Shown: positions 7,608 through 16,510, counted from the first letter of the stretch. The stretch is 64,000 nt of DNA from JBCCAG01 sp050331115 (GCA_050331115.1 JBHJHD010000033.1:59842-123841); one strand, 5' to 3'. Program-made: numbers and translations. The notes: generated by a model from the sequence alone, not told the origin.

Positions 7608-9140
7608 TTAGTAGGGTGAATGGTCGGTGAAGCAGGTCTCATCAAGGTAGCCCAGCCGATTATATGGGCTCATTGCGGAGAGAATTTGCTGGCCGTAGCT
7701 GCGATGATTGACGCGATTATCGAGCAGGGCTACAATGCCGCGCTCCTGGCGCAGGGGGGCTGTGGCCCTCTGCAGCTCGTTGAGGGTTTCCGGCAGCAGG
7801 TAATGGGTGAACCAATTCAGGCGCTTTTTCTTGTAATACGCGACGCGCTCTGCCACCAGGGGGTTCTCTAGGGATGGAATGGGGAGCGTGGTAATCACCA
7901 GCAGCTGAGGCACGGGCAGCACCGCCTGCTGCTCTTGCCAGTAGCGCCAGCCCGTCACCAAAACGCCAGTATCGTCTAGGCAGGTGCGCTCCACCTGCAC
8001 CCGCGAACCGTACTCTGCCGCTAGGGTGGCCCCCACCTGGGCCTTGAGGGGCACATCGTTCACCAGCAGCACGACCAGCCCGCTACCAGCGGCGGTGAGC
8101 GCCAGAAGCGTACGAACCTCCATGAGCAGTGCGGCCTGAAACTGAGGCGTATTGGGCATGGGTAAGCGATCGGGCAGGTAGAGCTGAACGGACTCATGGT
8201 GTCGATCGGGGGAGAATTTAACATGAGTTAACTCCCCCAACCCCAGCCGCTCTCGGTAGACCAGCGCGTCGCTGTGGTAGTCTAGCGCGCCGCCAACTAA
8301 GATAAACGGCTGCCGCGGCCAGACTGGCCCCATCGACGGCGCGACATCAATAGGGGCGCAGTGGAGCGAGAATTGCCCCTGCTGCCGCGACCTTGTGGCC
8401 CAGGTGAGCTGATTAGGCCGCTGAAACCGCTCAAAAAACTGCTGCCAGTCGGGGCAGCTTGCCAAGGACTGTTCAGCGGCGACTAACCGCGCAGAGAGCT
8501 CGGACAGCGCTAGCTTCTCCGAGGCGTCTAGCAGATAGCAGCCATAGGGATTGGGGGGATGGTGAAACAGGTTGTGGGTGAGCTGAACCTGGGTTTCGCG
8601 GATGAGCGCGCTGTGACCAGGCTGGGCCAGCATGAGCGCCGACCAGTGGTCAGCCGTAAGGTGGCACGATAGGGCATGGCGCACCTGCAGTTCTAAATAG
8701 TCAGCGCCATCGATCAGCGTCAAGATTCCGTCGGGTAAATGCTGCTCCTCTAGGCGATCGCGGAGCCAAGCGGCGGGGGTCATAATCAGGATGCCGCGAA
8801 AGTCTAAAGACGGCCAGCGATCGCCCTGGCAAATGGCTTTTGAGGTGGTCATCCACTGCTTGAGTCGCGGAATTTCGACCTGCAGCAGCCGCTGCTGCAG
8901 CCGTTCAGGGGCCACAATGATCGTAGGCTCAGGCCAGGCCATCGCCGGCAGCAGATAGCTCAGCCGGTAACACCCGTAGAGGCCTGAGGGTGCGCCTGCC
9001 TGAATTAGGGCGCTGCGCTGGAGGCGAAACGCGCGAGCCACCAGCCGCGCCATCGTTAGATGGTGGGGCCACACGGGCGCGCCCTGCTCTCGCAGAAACG
9101 CCCGAAGCTGCTGATGGACCTCGACTTCAATCACCCGCAA
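7608..9140 (-). CDS. Degenerate DinG-like helicase
   Basis: 510 residues. The start (EVEVHQQLRAFLREQG, WPHHLTMARLVARAFRL) and the end (ETLNELQRATAPLRQERG, then IVALLDNRV and YGQQIL) follow the layout of XPD/DinG-type superfamily 2 helicases. The ATP-binding loop expected before YLLPA reads QAGAPSGLYGCYR, without the GKS/GKT of a Walker A motif; the DEAH box position reads TLIDGADYLE; the motif VI arginines are poorly kept. It is probably a non-catalytic helicase-fold protein. Cyanobacterial homologues are usually annotated simply as helicase. It is the most upstream of four same-strand genes ending with the SPFH gene. Confidence 0.65.
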   Translation of the reverse strand: MRVIEVEVHQQLRAFLREQGAPVWPHHLTMARLVARAFRLQRSALIQAGAPSGLYGCYRLSYLLPAMAWPEPTIIVAPERLQQRLLQVEIPRLKQWMTTSKAICQGDRWPSLDFRGILIMTPAAWLRDRLEEQHLPDGILTLIDGADYLELQVRHALSCHLTADHWSALMLAQPGHSALIRETQVQLTHNLFHHPPNPYGCYLLDASEKLALSELSARLVAAEQSLASCPDWQQFFERFQRPNQLTWATRSRQQGQFSLHCAPIDVAPSMGPVWPRQPFILVGGALDYHSDALVYRERLGLGELTHVKFSPDRHHESVQLYLPDRLPMPNTPQFQAALLMEVRTLLALTAAGSGLVVLLVNDVPLKAQVGATLAAEYGSRVQVERTCLDDTGVLVTGWRYWQEQQAVLPVPQLLVITTLPIPSLENPLVAERVAYYKKKRLNWFTHYLLPETLNELQRATAPLRQERGIVALLDNRVNHRSYGQQILSAMSPYNRLGYLDETCFTDHSPY

Positions 9141-9254
9141 GCGACCTCTAAGACAATGACCCCTATTGTGACATACCCCAATTGGGAGGCCAATTGGGGG
9201 TAAGGTATCTGGGCGATACCTATACAGCTTCTATATATTGTTTGGGGCATATTG

Positions 9255-9337
9255 TTTGGGTCGAGACACTACCTGGGGCGATATATTCCCTGGGGCGATA
9301 TATTCCCTGGAGCGAGATACTACCTGGGGCGAGGTCG
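9255..9337. repeat. 17-bp tandem direct repeats before tyrA
   Basis: Four copies of a unit starting CCTGGGGCGATATATT begin at 9272, 9289, 9306 and 9323, exactly 17 bp apart. A weaker fifth copy (TTTGGGTCGAGACACT) begins at about 9255, and related GGGGC blocks lie at 9211 and 9244. The block sits between the divergent helicase-like gene and tyrA. A perfect palindrome CCCAATTGGG (9177-9186) is just outside. The third and fourth copies have diverged, so it is not a recent slip. Confidence 0.8.
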
Positions 9338-9416
9338 CTAGATCTTATGATAAATTCACTGGGCTTTGAGGCTGGGGTAACCCGCCGCTAAAGATTCGCG
9401 CAACAAAAATTTCGCT

Positions 9417-10262
9417 ATGCAAATCGGCATCGTTGGGCTGGGTCTGATTGGAGGCTCTTTGGCAATCGACTTAAAGGCAAAGACCCCCCATAAGGTCACT
9501 GGCGTCAGTCGTCGCCAGGTGGTCTGCGATCGCGCCGTCGAGCTGCAAATTGTTGACGATGCCAGCGTCGATTTCAGCAGCCTTGAAGCTGCGGATCTAG
9601 TGGTCCTCTGTACACCGATACAGGCCATCGTCAGCACCGCTGAGCGGCTTTTACCCCACCTGCGGGCCGACGCTGTTTTGACCGACGTGGGGTCAGTCAA
9701 GCAGCCCATTGTCGAGCACCTAGCGCCGCTGTGGCCCAACTTTGTGGGCGGTCACCCTATGGCCGGGACGGCCCATCAGGGCCTAGAGGCTGCTGTCGGT
9801 AATCTCTTCGTCGATCGCCCCTATGTGCTCACGCCAAGCGCAGCGACGCCGACCGCAGCGGTCGAGCGGCTACGGCAAATAATTCAGCCCTTGGGCTGCG
9901 TGATTTACCACTGTGATCCGGTCATCCACGACCAGGCGGTGGCCTGGATATCCCACCTGCCGGTGATGGTGAGCGCCGGACTGATTTCTGCCTGCACCGA
10001 CGCCGACGCCGATGTGTTCAGGCTGGCCCAGGCGATTGCCAGCTCGGGGTTCCGCGACACCTCGCGGGTGGGCGGGGGCAACCCGGAGCTCGGGGTGATG
10101 ATGGCCCAGCACAACCGGGACAACCTGCTGCGATCGCTCCAGACCTACCGCCAGCGGCTCGACCAGCTGACAGACCTGATTGAGCAGGAAGACTGGCAAG
10201 CCCTAGAAGCCGCGCTCAGGCAGACGCAAAGCGATCGCCCGGGGTTTGTCTCCGAGCTATAG
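9417..10262 (+). CDS. tyrA: Prephenate/arogenate dehydrogenase
   Basis: Oxidative decarboxylation step in tyrosine synthesis. The 281 residues carry the dinucleotide fold GIVGLGLIGGSLA at the very start, a VLCTPI strand, TDVGSVK, the GGHPMAGT signature and the helical dimerisation domain. It is a stand-alone enzyme without a chorismate mutase or ACT domain. Cyanobacterial TyrA enzymes that have been characterised prefer arogenate and NADP, so that substrate is likely, but it is inferred. Upstream is the 17-bp repeat block; downstream a 15-bp inverted repeat. Confidence 0.92.
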   Translation: MQIGIVGLGLIGGSLAIDLKAKTPHKVTGVSRRQVVCDRAVELQIVDDASVDFSSLEAADLVVLCTPIQAIVSTAERLLPHLRADAVLTDVGSVKQPIVEHLAPLWPNFVGGHPMAGTAHQGLEAAVGNLFVDRPYVLTPSAATPTAAVERLRQIIQPLGCVIYHCDPVIHDQAVAWISHLPVMVSAGLISACTDADADVFRLAQAIASSGFRDTSRVGGGNPELGVMMAQHNRDNLLRSLQTYRQRLDQLTDLIEQEDWQALEAALRQTQSDRPGFVSEL

Positions 10263-10276
10263 CCTTCTGGACCGGG

Positions 10277-10339
10277 AGTATGTCACTTTTGCAAATGCCG
10301 CGAAAGGCCCTCTTCAAGTGGGCTCAAAAGTGACATACT
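10277..10339. repeat. 15-bp perfect inverted repeat after tyrA
   Basis: AGTATGTCACTTTTG at 10277-10291 is repeated exactly in reverse at 10325-10339 with a 33-nt spacer. It lies between the convergent ends of tyrA and the peroxiredoxin gene. There is no T-run on either side and the loop is long, so it is an unusual terminator; a small inverted-repeat element is an alternative. Confidence 0.65.
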
Positions 10340-10407
10340 TCCTCCAAGCCCGCCTTCCCGGACTTTGCGCTAAGGTGATTTACGCTACAGCGCTTTACGC
10401 TTGAAGC

Positions 10408-11049
10408 TCAGCCTTGCTGCAGCTTATCGAGCTGTGCTAGCACCTCTCGGCTGTGGATCGCAGGGTTTACTCCTGTAAATCTGGCCCGCATAACCCCGTC
10501 TGGGTCGACGATGTAGGTATGCCGCAGGGAAGTAATTCCCAGCCACGATCCGTAGGCTTTGCTCACCGCGCCATCTGTATCGGCCAGCAGCGGAAACGTC
10601 AGCCCCTCAGAATCGCAGAATTCGGCGTGGGAATCGACGTCGTCAGCGCTGATGCCGATAATCTGGGTATCGCGGTCCAGATATTCGGTGAGGTCGCGCT
10701 GAAACCGCCGCGCTTCTAGGGTGCAGCCTGGCGTAAAGTCTCTGGGGTAGAAATAGACCACCGCCCACTGGCCCCGGTAGTCCGCCAGCGAGACAGTGCC
10801 ATCGCCGATGTTCGTGGGCAGGGTGAAGCTAGGGGCCGGCTCGTTGAGGGGCGGCTGCGGGCCACCTAGGGCGATCGCAGGCTGGATGAGAGCAAGCTGC
10901 AGCACCAGGGCGATTGCTATAGCAGCGCTGGTGAGTCGGCCCAGCCCGACGCGAATACGATCGAAGTTATGCAAGAGATCAAAACGCCAAGAAAAAACCA
11001 TGATTGCGTGAATGGATATTTCGTAAGGGACAGCGGCAAAGCTATTCAT
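10408..11049 (-). CDS. Exported PrxQ/BCP-type peroxiredoxin
   Basis: Reduces peroxides through a cysteine thiol. The thioredoxin-fold part begins with NEPAPSFTLPT and has the peroxidatic motif FTPGCTLEARRF (Cys near 109). PrxQ proteins normally carry the resolving Cys five residues later; here that position is Arg, so resolution must use another thiol or protein. Residues about 38-61 form a hydrophobic signal ending in AIALGG, so the protein is probably exported to the periplasm or thylakoid lumen. ATG 11049 is used; ATG 11001 would shorten a long N-terminal region and is possible. Confidence 0.85.
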   Translation of the reverse strand: MNSFAAVPYEISIHAIMVFSWRFDLLHNFDRIRVGLGRLTSAAIAIALVLQLALIQPAIALGGPQPPLNEPAPSFTLPTNIGDGTVSLADYRGQWAVVYFYPRDFTPGCTLEARRFQRDLTEYLDRDTQIIGISADDVDSHAEFCDSEGLTFPLLADTDGAVSKAYGSWLGITSLRHTYIVDPDGVMRARFTGVNPAIHSREVLAQLDKLQQG

Positions 11050-11156
11050 AGCCTATATCACGGGGTCCCATTGCGGGATACAAGGATGTGCCCCCGGCCA
11101 ACTGCAGAAAAGTCAGCAATTGCGGCCCCATCCTTAATCTTTAGCCTGGGCACGCT

Positions 11157-11711
11157 TTACTCTGTGGCTTGAGCACGCTTCCACCAGCGATTGAGTGGAT
11201 AGTAGATGATCGGAGCCCACAGGCTGCTCAAGATGGCTGAGCTTAGGGCAATTTGCTGGTGGTAGAGCCAGGTGCGCGTCAGCAGCGGATAGGACTTGGG
11301 TACCGCATCGAGCAAATACTGGAGGCTAAATTGAATCGCCATTACAGTTTCCACTAGCACCGCCATGGCAAATGCGATCATCGCCACAGAGATAAAATCT
11401 TCTTGGATATACTTCTGCTTTTGCAGCCGAGCCGTCAGCATCCCTGCCAGCATGAGACCCAGGGTGTGGGTCGGCTGCGCCATGCTCATGCCATCTTGAA
11501 TCAGCCCAAGGCAGAGGCCGGCCACTGCGCCCTGCAGCAGCGTTCGTTTTAAGCTCCAGGCGACAACCCAAATTAAAAGCCAGTTGGGGCCAGCGCCCAG
11601 CAGCTCAAACCCAGCCAGACGAACCGGCAAAATCAGCGCGCAGGCGGCCACTGACGCCACCGTGATGGCCCAGTCTAGAAATCGTCTCAGCGCTGAGTTA
11701 AGGTCTGCCAC
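11157..11711 (-). CDS. mreD: Rod shape-determining protein MreD
   Basis: 184 residues with about five membrane spans and little soluble sequence, the usual form of MreD, which anchors the elongation machinery in the cytoplasmic membrane. Sequence conservation in MreD is low, so the call rests on topology, length and position. Its first codons overlap the end of mreC by 14 bp and mreB lies upstream, the standard mreBCD order. Confidence 0.85.
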   Translation of the reverse strand: MADLNSALRRFLDWAITVASVAACALILPVRLAGFELLGAGPNWLLIWVVAWSLKRTLLQGAVAGLCLGLIQDGMSMAQPTHTLGLMLAGMLTARLQKQKYIQEDFISVAMIAFAMAVLVETVMAIQFSLQYLLDAVPKSYPLLTRTWLYHQQIALSSAILSSLWAPIIYYPLNRWWKRAQATE

Positions 11712-12483
11712 GCTCTAAAAAGCCTGCCGAAGCGCCCGGCTCCAGTTTGGAATTGGCATAGACTGTGACCCATTCAAGCCGGCTGATGGGCGCAGAAATA
11801 GCAATGATTGCCTCTGGAGCAGGGGATTTAGTCAAGTCGATTGACCGCACGGTCCCAACCGGAATTCCGGCGGGAAATAGATGGCTCAAGCGCGACGTGG
11901 TGACCACGTCGCCAGGGGTTACATCTGGCACCTTATCAAACAAAACCATCACGGCCTGTCCTCCTGCTTGGCCCCGCAGGTATCCCATGGCTCGAGAGCG
12001 GCTGACCGTCACGCCGACCTGACTGGCCGGGTCACTCAACAGCAGCACCCGGCTCGTGCTGGGGGTCACTTGGGTAACGCGCCCCACCAGCCCACCCGTG
12101 CCTGCCACCATGTCTCCTTCTCGGATGCCGGCGCTTTCACCCTCACCCAGCAGGAGTTGATGCCACCATTGATCGGTGCTGCGCCCAATTACCGGCGCAA
12201 ACACTTTGTCTACCGGCGCTAAATCTGGAGAGTCCAACAGCGATCGCAGCTGTTCATTCTGCTGTTCTACCTCCTGCAGCTGGCTTTGGAGCTCTTGGAC
12301 GCGGGCGCTCTCTAGGGCTTCCGCGTCGGACGGGGCAGCGCGAACCACCTGCTGCATCCAGCGATAGACCTCTAGAACGGGCATGCCGTTGGTTTGGCGA
12401 ACGAGCCACGCTGAAGCCAGGGCCAGTGTAATTAGCCCTACCCGCAGTCCATGAAGCTCCCACCAGCGTCGAAACGTATACAT
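11698..12483 (-). CDS. mreC: Rod shape-determining protein MreC
   Basis: 261 residues: a short cytoplasmic start, one membrane span (VGLITLALASAWLV), a coiled coil (LQSQLQEVEQQNEQLRSLL) and the periplasmic beta domain beginning VIGRSTDQWWHQLLL, with the family patterns GVTVSRSRAMGYL and VVTTSRLSHLFPAGIPVG. MreC links the MreB filament to cell wall synthases. It starts 120 bp after the mreB stop and overlaps mreD. Confidence 0.93.
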   Translation of the reverse strand: MYTFRRWWELHGLRVGLITLALASAWLVRQTNGMPVLEVYRWMQQVVRAAPSDAEALESARVQELQSQLQEVEQQNEQLRSLLDSPDLAPVDKVFAPVIGRSTDQWWHQLLLGEGESAGIREGDMVAGTGGLVGRVTQVTPSTSRVLLLSDPASQVGVTVSRSRAMGYLRGQAGGQAVMVLFDKVPDVTPGDVVTTSRLSHLFPAGIPVGTVRSIDLTKSPAPEAIIAISAPISRLEWVTVYANSKLEPGASAGFLERGRP

Positions 12484-12603
12484 GCTGTTGACTCAATGAC
12501 GGTAGAAGAGGCACTGCGCCAGGACGGCTTTAGGGCCTGCTTTCTGCTTTAAAGGCATCTCTATGCGATCGCGCCCCATCGACTTCCTCGATACTACTTA
12601 ACA

Positions 12604-13629
12604 TTACTTAAAAACGCGAGCCAGTTGCTTAAAGTTTTCAAGGACGCGCCCCGTCCCTAAAACCACACAGCTCAGCGGATCGGCGGCAATGTGCACCACA
12701 ATTCCGGTCTCGTGGCTGATTAGGGTATCGAGCTCCTTTAAGAGTGCCCCACCCCCCGCAAGCATAATGCCGCGATCGACAATGTCGGCGGCTAGCTCCG
12801 GCGGCGTACGCTCTAGCGTGCGCTTAACGGCCTCGATAATCACAGAGAGAGGCTCTGACATGGCCTCACGCATTTCGGGGGCTTTGACCGTTACCGTTCT
12901 CGGCAACCCCGATAGCAGGTGAAGACCGCGCACCTCTATAGTCATCTCATCCTCATCCGACCGCGGGTAAGCTGAGCCGATGGATATTTTGATCTCTTCA
13001 GCGGTACGCTCGCCGATCACGAGATTATGCACTTTCTTCATATATTGAACCAGCGCATCGCTGAGCTCATCTCCGGCAACGCGCACCGATTCGCTCAGGA
13101 CGGTGCCCTGGAGGCTGAGAACGGCAACTTCAGTGGTTCCCCCCCCAATGTCGATAATCATGTTGCCAGTGGCCTCAGCGACGGGCAGCCCAGCCCCGAT
13201 GGCGGCGGCTACTGGCTCATCAATAAGGTGCACCTCCCGGGCCCCCGCCTCTCGGGCTGCGTCTTCCACCGCCCGACGCTCGACGCCGGTAACGCCGCTG
13301 GGAATACCGATTACAATGCGCGGAGAAACCAGCGTTCGACCCTCATGCACCCGCCGAATGAAGTGCTTCAGCATGATTTCGGCGGTATCAAAATCCGCAA
13401 TCACGCCGTCCCGCAGCGGCCTCAAGGCTAGGACATTTCCTGGGGTACGCCCAAGCATCTTTTTGGCGTCCTCTCCGACGGCAAGGGGGGTTTTGTCGTG
13501 TTGGTCAATCGCAACAACAGAGGGTTCTTGAAGCACAATACCCTTACCCGAAACGTAGACGAGGGTATTAGCGGTGCCGAGGTCAATACCCATATCGCGC
13601 GACAGCGAGAAGCGATTTAGAATTCCCAA
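12604..13629 (-). CDS. mreB: Actin-like rod shape protein MreB
   Basis: Actin-fold ATPase that guides side-wall growth. The phosphate-1 motif GIDLGTANTLVYV, the family stretch VIGIPSGVTGVERRAVEDA, phosphate-2 IIDIGGGTTEVAV and the adenosine motif IMLAGGGALLKELD are all present. The frame is open further upstream to 13689, but TTG 13629 (reading LGILNRFSLSRDMGIDLG) is preceded by GGGAGAG at a good distance and gives the expected 341 residues. First gene of mreBCD. Confidence 0.93.
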   Translation of the reverse strand: MGILNRFSLSRDMGIDLGTANTLVYVSGKGIVLQEPSVVAIDQHDKTPLAVGEDAKKMLGRTPGNVLALRPLRDGVIADFDTAEIMLKHFIRRVHEGRTLVSPRIVIGIPSGVTGVERRAVEDAAREAGAREVHLIDEPVAAAIGAGLPVAEATGNMIIDIGGGTTEVAVLSLQGTVLSESVRVAGDELSDALVQYMKKVHNLVIGERTAEEIKISIGSAYPRSDEDEMTIEVRGLHLLSGLPRTVTVKAPEMREAMSEPLSVIIEAVKRTLERTPPELAADIVDRGIMLAGGGALLKELDTLISHETGIVVHIAADPLSCVVLGTGRVLENFKQLARVFK

Positions 13630-13689
13630 GTGATTTACTCTCCCAAATATTAGACAGATAGACGGTAATACGGTCGGGAATTTATCCAC

Positions 13690-14086
13690 CAGAGCGTTGG
13701 CATCAATAAGACAGGAGCTCAGGGAATGATGACGCTACTTCCGAGATGAATGACGAGCTGACCCATGTGGTTCGCTGCTCACAGCACGCGCTTTAGCCGA
13801 CAATACCTAAACGGTCAGGATTCTATTACGTTTTGTGGAACTCGTCTAGTGAGGGCGCCGCGCTTTGATGCTAGCGATGGCCCTCTTGATGCATTCTGAT
13901 CCGGTTCAAAGCTGAGTCTACAGATATACCTCAAATTAGGTCTATTATGTCTTTCACTGGACCTAATGTGCTTGAAGCAGCTAAAGCCATGTCGGCTTAC
14001 TGCCCTCCAGCTATTCTGAAAGGGAAGGTATTCTGGAAGAATCAAGATAACTACCACCGCTTCATCTCTAGGACTGGGCTACTGAT
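13690..14086. other. Intergenic region between mreB and ssb
   Basis: About 400 bp between two divergent genes, so it should hold both promoters. The only structure seen is an 8-bp inverted repeat, ATTAGGTC 13935-13942 and GACCTAAT 13960-13967, with a 17-nt spacer, some 120 bp before ssb. No convincing gene or -35/-10 pair was found. Confidence 0.5.
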
Positions 14087-14443
14087 ATGGGACTGAACAC
14101 CGTCAATCTCGTGGGTCGTGCAGGGCGCGATCCTGACGTACGCTACTTTGAGTCAGGCAGCGTACTCTGCCGGCTAACGCTAGCGGTCGACCGCCGCCGC
14201 CGCAACAGCGACGAGCCCGACTGGTTCAACCTGGAGATTTGGGGCAGGACGGCCGAGATTGCGGCCAACTACGTACGTAAAGGCAGCTTGATTGGCGTCA
14301 GCGGAGCCCTTAAAATCGACCGCTGGCAGGATCGGGCCACCGGAGCCGATCGCACCAGCCCATCGGTGCGCGTAGACCGCCTAGAGCTTTTGGGATCGAA
14401 GCGAGACAACGAATCCCAAGGCGGGAATTACGACGAATTCTGA
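14087..14443 (+). CDS. ssb: Single-stranded DNA-binding protein
   Basis: 118 residues covering one OB fold: NTVNLVGRAGRDPDVRYFES, LCRLTLAVDR, DWFNLEIWGRTAEIAANYVRKG, IGVSGALKIDRW. It is short, with only about 15 residues after the fold, ending NYDEF instead of the long linker and DDDIPF-type tip of enterobacterial SSB. Compact SSBs of this kind are common in cyanobacteria. Coats ssDNA in replication and repair. Confidence 0.93.
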   Translation: MGLNTVNLVGRAGRDPDVRYFESGSVLCRLTLAVDRRRRNSDEPDWFNLEIWGRTAEIAANYVRKGSLIGVSGALKIDRWQDRATGADRTSPSVRVDRLELLGSKRDNESQGGNYDEF

Positions 14444-14454
14444 TATACCCGTAG

Positions 14455-14503
14455 GGACATGGCGCTGCCATGTCCTTGCAAAGAGGCATAGCAAAGAGGC
14501 ATA
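14455..14503. repeat. Hairpin and 13-bp duplication after ssb
   Basis: A 9-bp perfect stem with a 3-nt loop (14455-14463 with 14467-14475) follows ssb by 12 bp and may terminate it, although there is no T-run. Immediately after it, GCAAAGAGGCATA occurs twice in tandem (14478-14490, 14491-14503). Confidence 0.6.
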
Positions 14504-14552
14504 CCGCCAATCAAAACCCTCATTTCCAATGGAGTAGGCCGGTAGAGCAGGT

Positions 14553-15014
14553 CTAATTTTGATCCAGATCGGTCCGGGGAACGAAGGTACGCTCGTGCTC
14601 AGGGGTGGGCCAGTCGGGGTTTTCCCCGCCGATAATCAGCCGCTTAATCGCCACGTAGTCGTGGCTAAACTGGCTCAGCGTATTGACCAGCACGTCGAGG
14701 GCGATCGCATCTGAGGTGCCTAGGTCAAACCAGCAGCGTACCCAGACGCCCTGATATTCGAGGTCGGCCATATTGTGCATCACCGACATCAAGCTGCGGT
14801 CGGCTTCCTCTTGGCTGTAGGGGAGGTAGCTGATGTCGACCCCCGCCTCCTGCACCTGAAGATTCTCGGCGTTAAATCCGCCCAGCTTGCCCAGGAAAAA
14901 CCAGGAGCTGAAGATTTCTTCAAAATACTGCTGCTCTGCGAGGGTGGGAACTGTCTCTAGCTCTAGCCAAATCCAGAGATCAAAGACGTTGCATTCGCGA
15001 AATTCGACTTGCAT
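14553..15014 (-). CDS. DUF3531 family protein
   Basis: 153 residues starting MQVEFRECNVFDLWIWLE and continuing FEEIFSSWFFLGKLGGFN, a pattern typical of DUF3531, a soluble family found in cyanobacteria and plastid-bearing organisms. No catalytic motif is visible and the function is unknown. It sits 70 bp from pyrD on the same strand and may be co-transcribed. Confidence 0.8.
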   Translation of the reverse strand: MQVEFRECNVFDLWIWLELETVPTLAEQQYFEEIFSSWFFLGKLGGFNAENLQVQEAGVDISYLPYSQEEADRSLMSVMHNMADLEYQGVWVRCWFDLGTSDAIALDVLVNTLSQFSHDYVAIKRLIIGGENPDWPTPEHERTFVPRTDLDQN

Positions 15015-15084
15015 AGAAAATGGTGCTAAACGGTAATCTTAATCTGGCGTGAGCCGTACGTATCGAACTCCGTATCTTCGAACC

Positions 15085-16281
15085 TCATATCTTGGCTTTG
15101 GCAGCCCTTAAGCGCGCCCGGGGTAGGCTGCCGGCACGGGCAGCCCATTGGCGATCGCTCAACCCAACCGCCTCGGAAATATGGTCGATACCGGCCCGGT
15201 CCATTTGGTTCAGCAGGTACTCTAGTATACGGCGTATCATCCCTGGCCCTTCGTAAATCCAGCCCGTATAGACCTGAAGCAGGCTCGCCCCGGCAGTAAT
15301 CTTCTCCCAGGCGTCTGGCCCCGTAAAGATGCCGCCGATGCCGATAATCGGCAGCTTACCGCCGGTGTAGCGGTAGATGTAGCGAATCACTTCGGTGGAG
15401 CGCGATCGCAGCGGCGCGCCGCTCAGCCCTCCGGCCTCTTGGGCGATGGGCTGCCCCGTGCGGCGGACTTTTATGGTCATTAAGTGGGCGCGGCTGAGGG
15501 TGGTGTTGGTGGCAATAATACCGGAGACGCCCACGGCCAGGGCCAGGTCGAGTACCGCCGCTAAATCCTCCCAGGCTAGGTCAGGGGAAATTTTCACCAA
15601 GATAGGGATCTGCGCGGTGTTGAGGCTCTGCAGCCGCTCTAGGATGGGCCGCAGCTGCTCTACCGCCTGGAGCGATCGCAGCCCCGGCGTATTGGGGGAA
15701 GAGACATTGACCACCCCATACTCGCCGTAGCCGCGAAGCGCCGTGAAGCTATGGGCATAGTCTTCCACCGCTTCATCTAAGGGCGTCGCCTTAGATTTAC
15801 CCAAGTTGAGGCCCAGTGGAATAGGATGGGGCCGCTCGCCCCAGGTTTGGCTGAGGGTTTGGGCCAGGGCGGCCGCGCCTGAATTGTTGAACCCCATGCG
15901 GTTGAGGGCGGCCCGGTCGGTCGCCAGCCGAAACAGCCTCGGGGTCGGGTTTCCCGGCTGAGCATGGCGGGTTACGGTCCCCAGTTCGGCAAACCCAAAG
16001 CCGAGCCAGTGCCACGCCCCCGACGCGAGGCCGTCTTTGTCGAACCCAGCCCCCAGCCCCACGGGATTCGTAAACGAGAGATTCCAGAGAGACTGGGTGA
16101 GGCGGGGAGACCCAAAGCAGTAAGTTGACTGTAGCCTAGCCTGAACCTGCTGTGCCCAGCTCTGCTGGCGATGCTGGGAGAGCGATCGCAGCGCTGAGAT
16201 AGTCTGCCGCTGCAGCTGCTCCGGGCCAACCGCCGCCGCTCCGGCTATAATCGGGCGAATTACTGAATAGGGATCGAACAT
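15085..16281 (-). CDS. pyrD: Dihydroorotate dehydrogenase (quinone), class 2
   Basis: Fourth step of pyrimidine synthesis: dihydroorotate to orotate with electrons passed to quinone. The 398 residues include the class-2 N-terminal helical extension that docks on the membrane, then NPVGLGAGFDKDG, the catalytic region VVNVSSPNTPGLRSLQ (active-site Ser), ATNTTLSR and the FMN-binding IIGIGGIFTGPDAWEKI. Slightly longer than usual owing to N- and C-terminal tails. Confidence 0.94.
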   Translation of the reverse strand: MFDPYSVIRPIIAGAAAVGPEQLQRQTISALRSLSQHRQQSWAQQVQARLQSTYCFGSPRLTQSLWNLSFTNPVGLGAGFDKDGLASGAWHWLGFGFAELGTVTRHAQPGNPTPRLFRLATDRAALNRMGFNNSGAAALAQTLSQTWGERPHPIPLGLNLGKSKATPLDEAVEDYAHSFTALRGYGEYGVVNVSSPNTPGLRSLQAVEQLRPILERLQSLNTAQIPILVKISPDLAWEDLAAVLDLALAVGVSGIIATNTTLSRAHLMTIKVRRTGQPIAQEAGGLSGAPLRSRSTEVIRYIYRYTGGKLPIIGIGGIFTGPDAWEKITAGASLLQVYTGWIYEGPGMIRRILEYLLNQMDRAGIDHISEAVGLSDRQWAARAGSLPRARLRAAKAKI

Positions 16282-16510
16282 TACGCCTAGGCTGGTTTAC
16301 GATAAATCATTGCAACAGGCCCCCGCCCTCTAAAATTAGACTACAGATAACATACGGTGGGTGTGCTGTTTGCCGCATACTGCTGGAGAATGCCAATATT
16401 GGGTATATTCTGCCTACAGCAGCAGGTGCGAAAACGGACCCAGCAGTGCTAATAGAATAGACGCTGAGGCCAAAGCGCTGGGGCTAAAGCGCTGAATCTA
16501 AAACGCTGAA

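Noticed and set aside
9182..9391. A 69-codon + strand frame through the 17-bp repeats
   Set aside because: Its sequence simply follows the DNA repeats and it has no family resemblance or ribosome site; treated as repeat DNA.
13815..14057. An 80-codon minus-strand frame upstream of ssb
   Set aside because: No ribosome site, unusual composition and it fills a divergent promoter region; chance frame.
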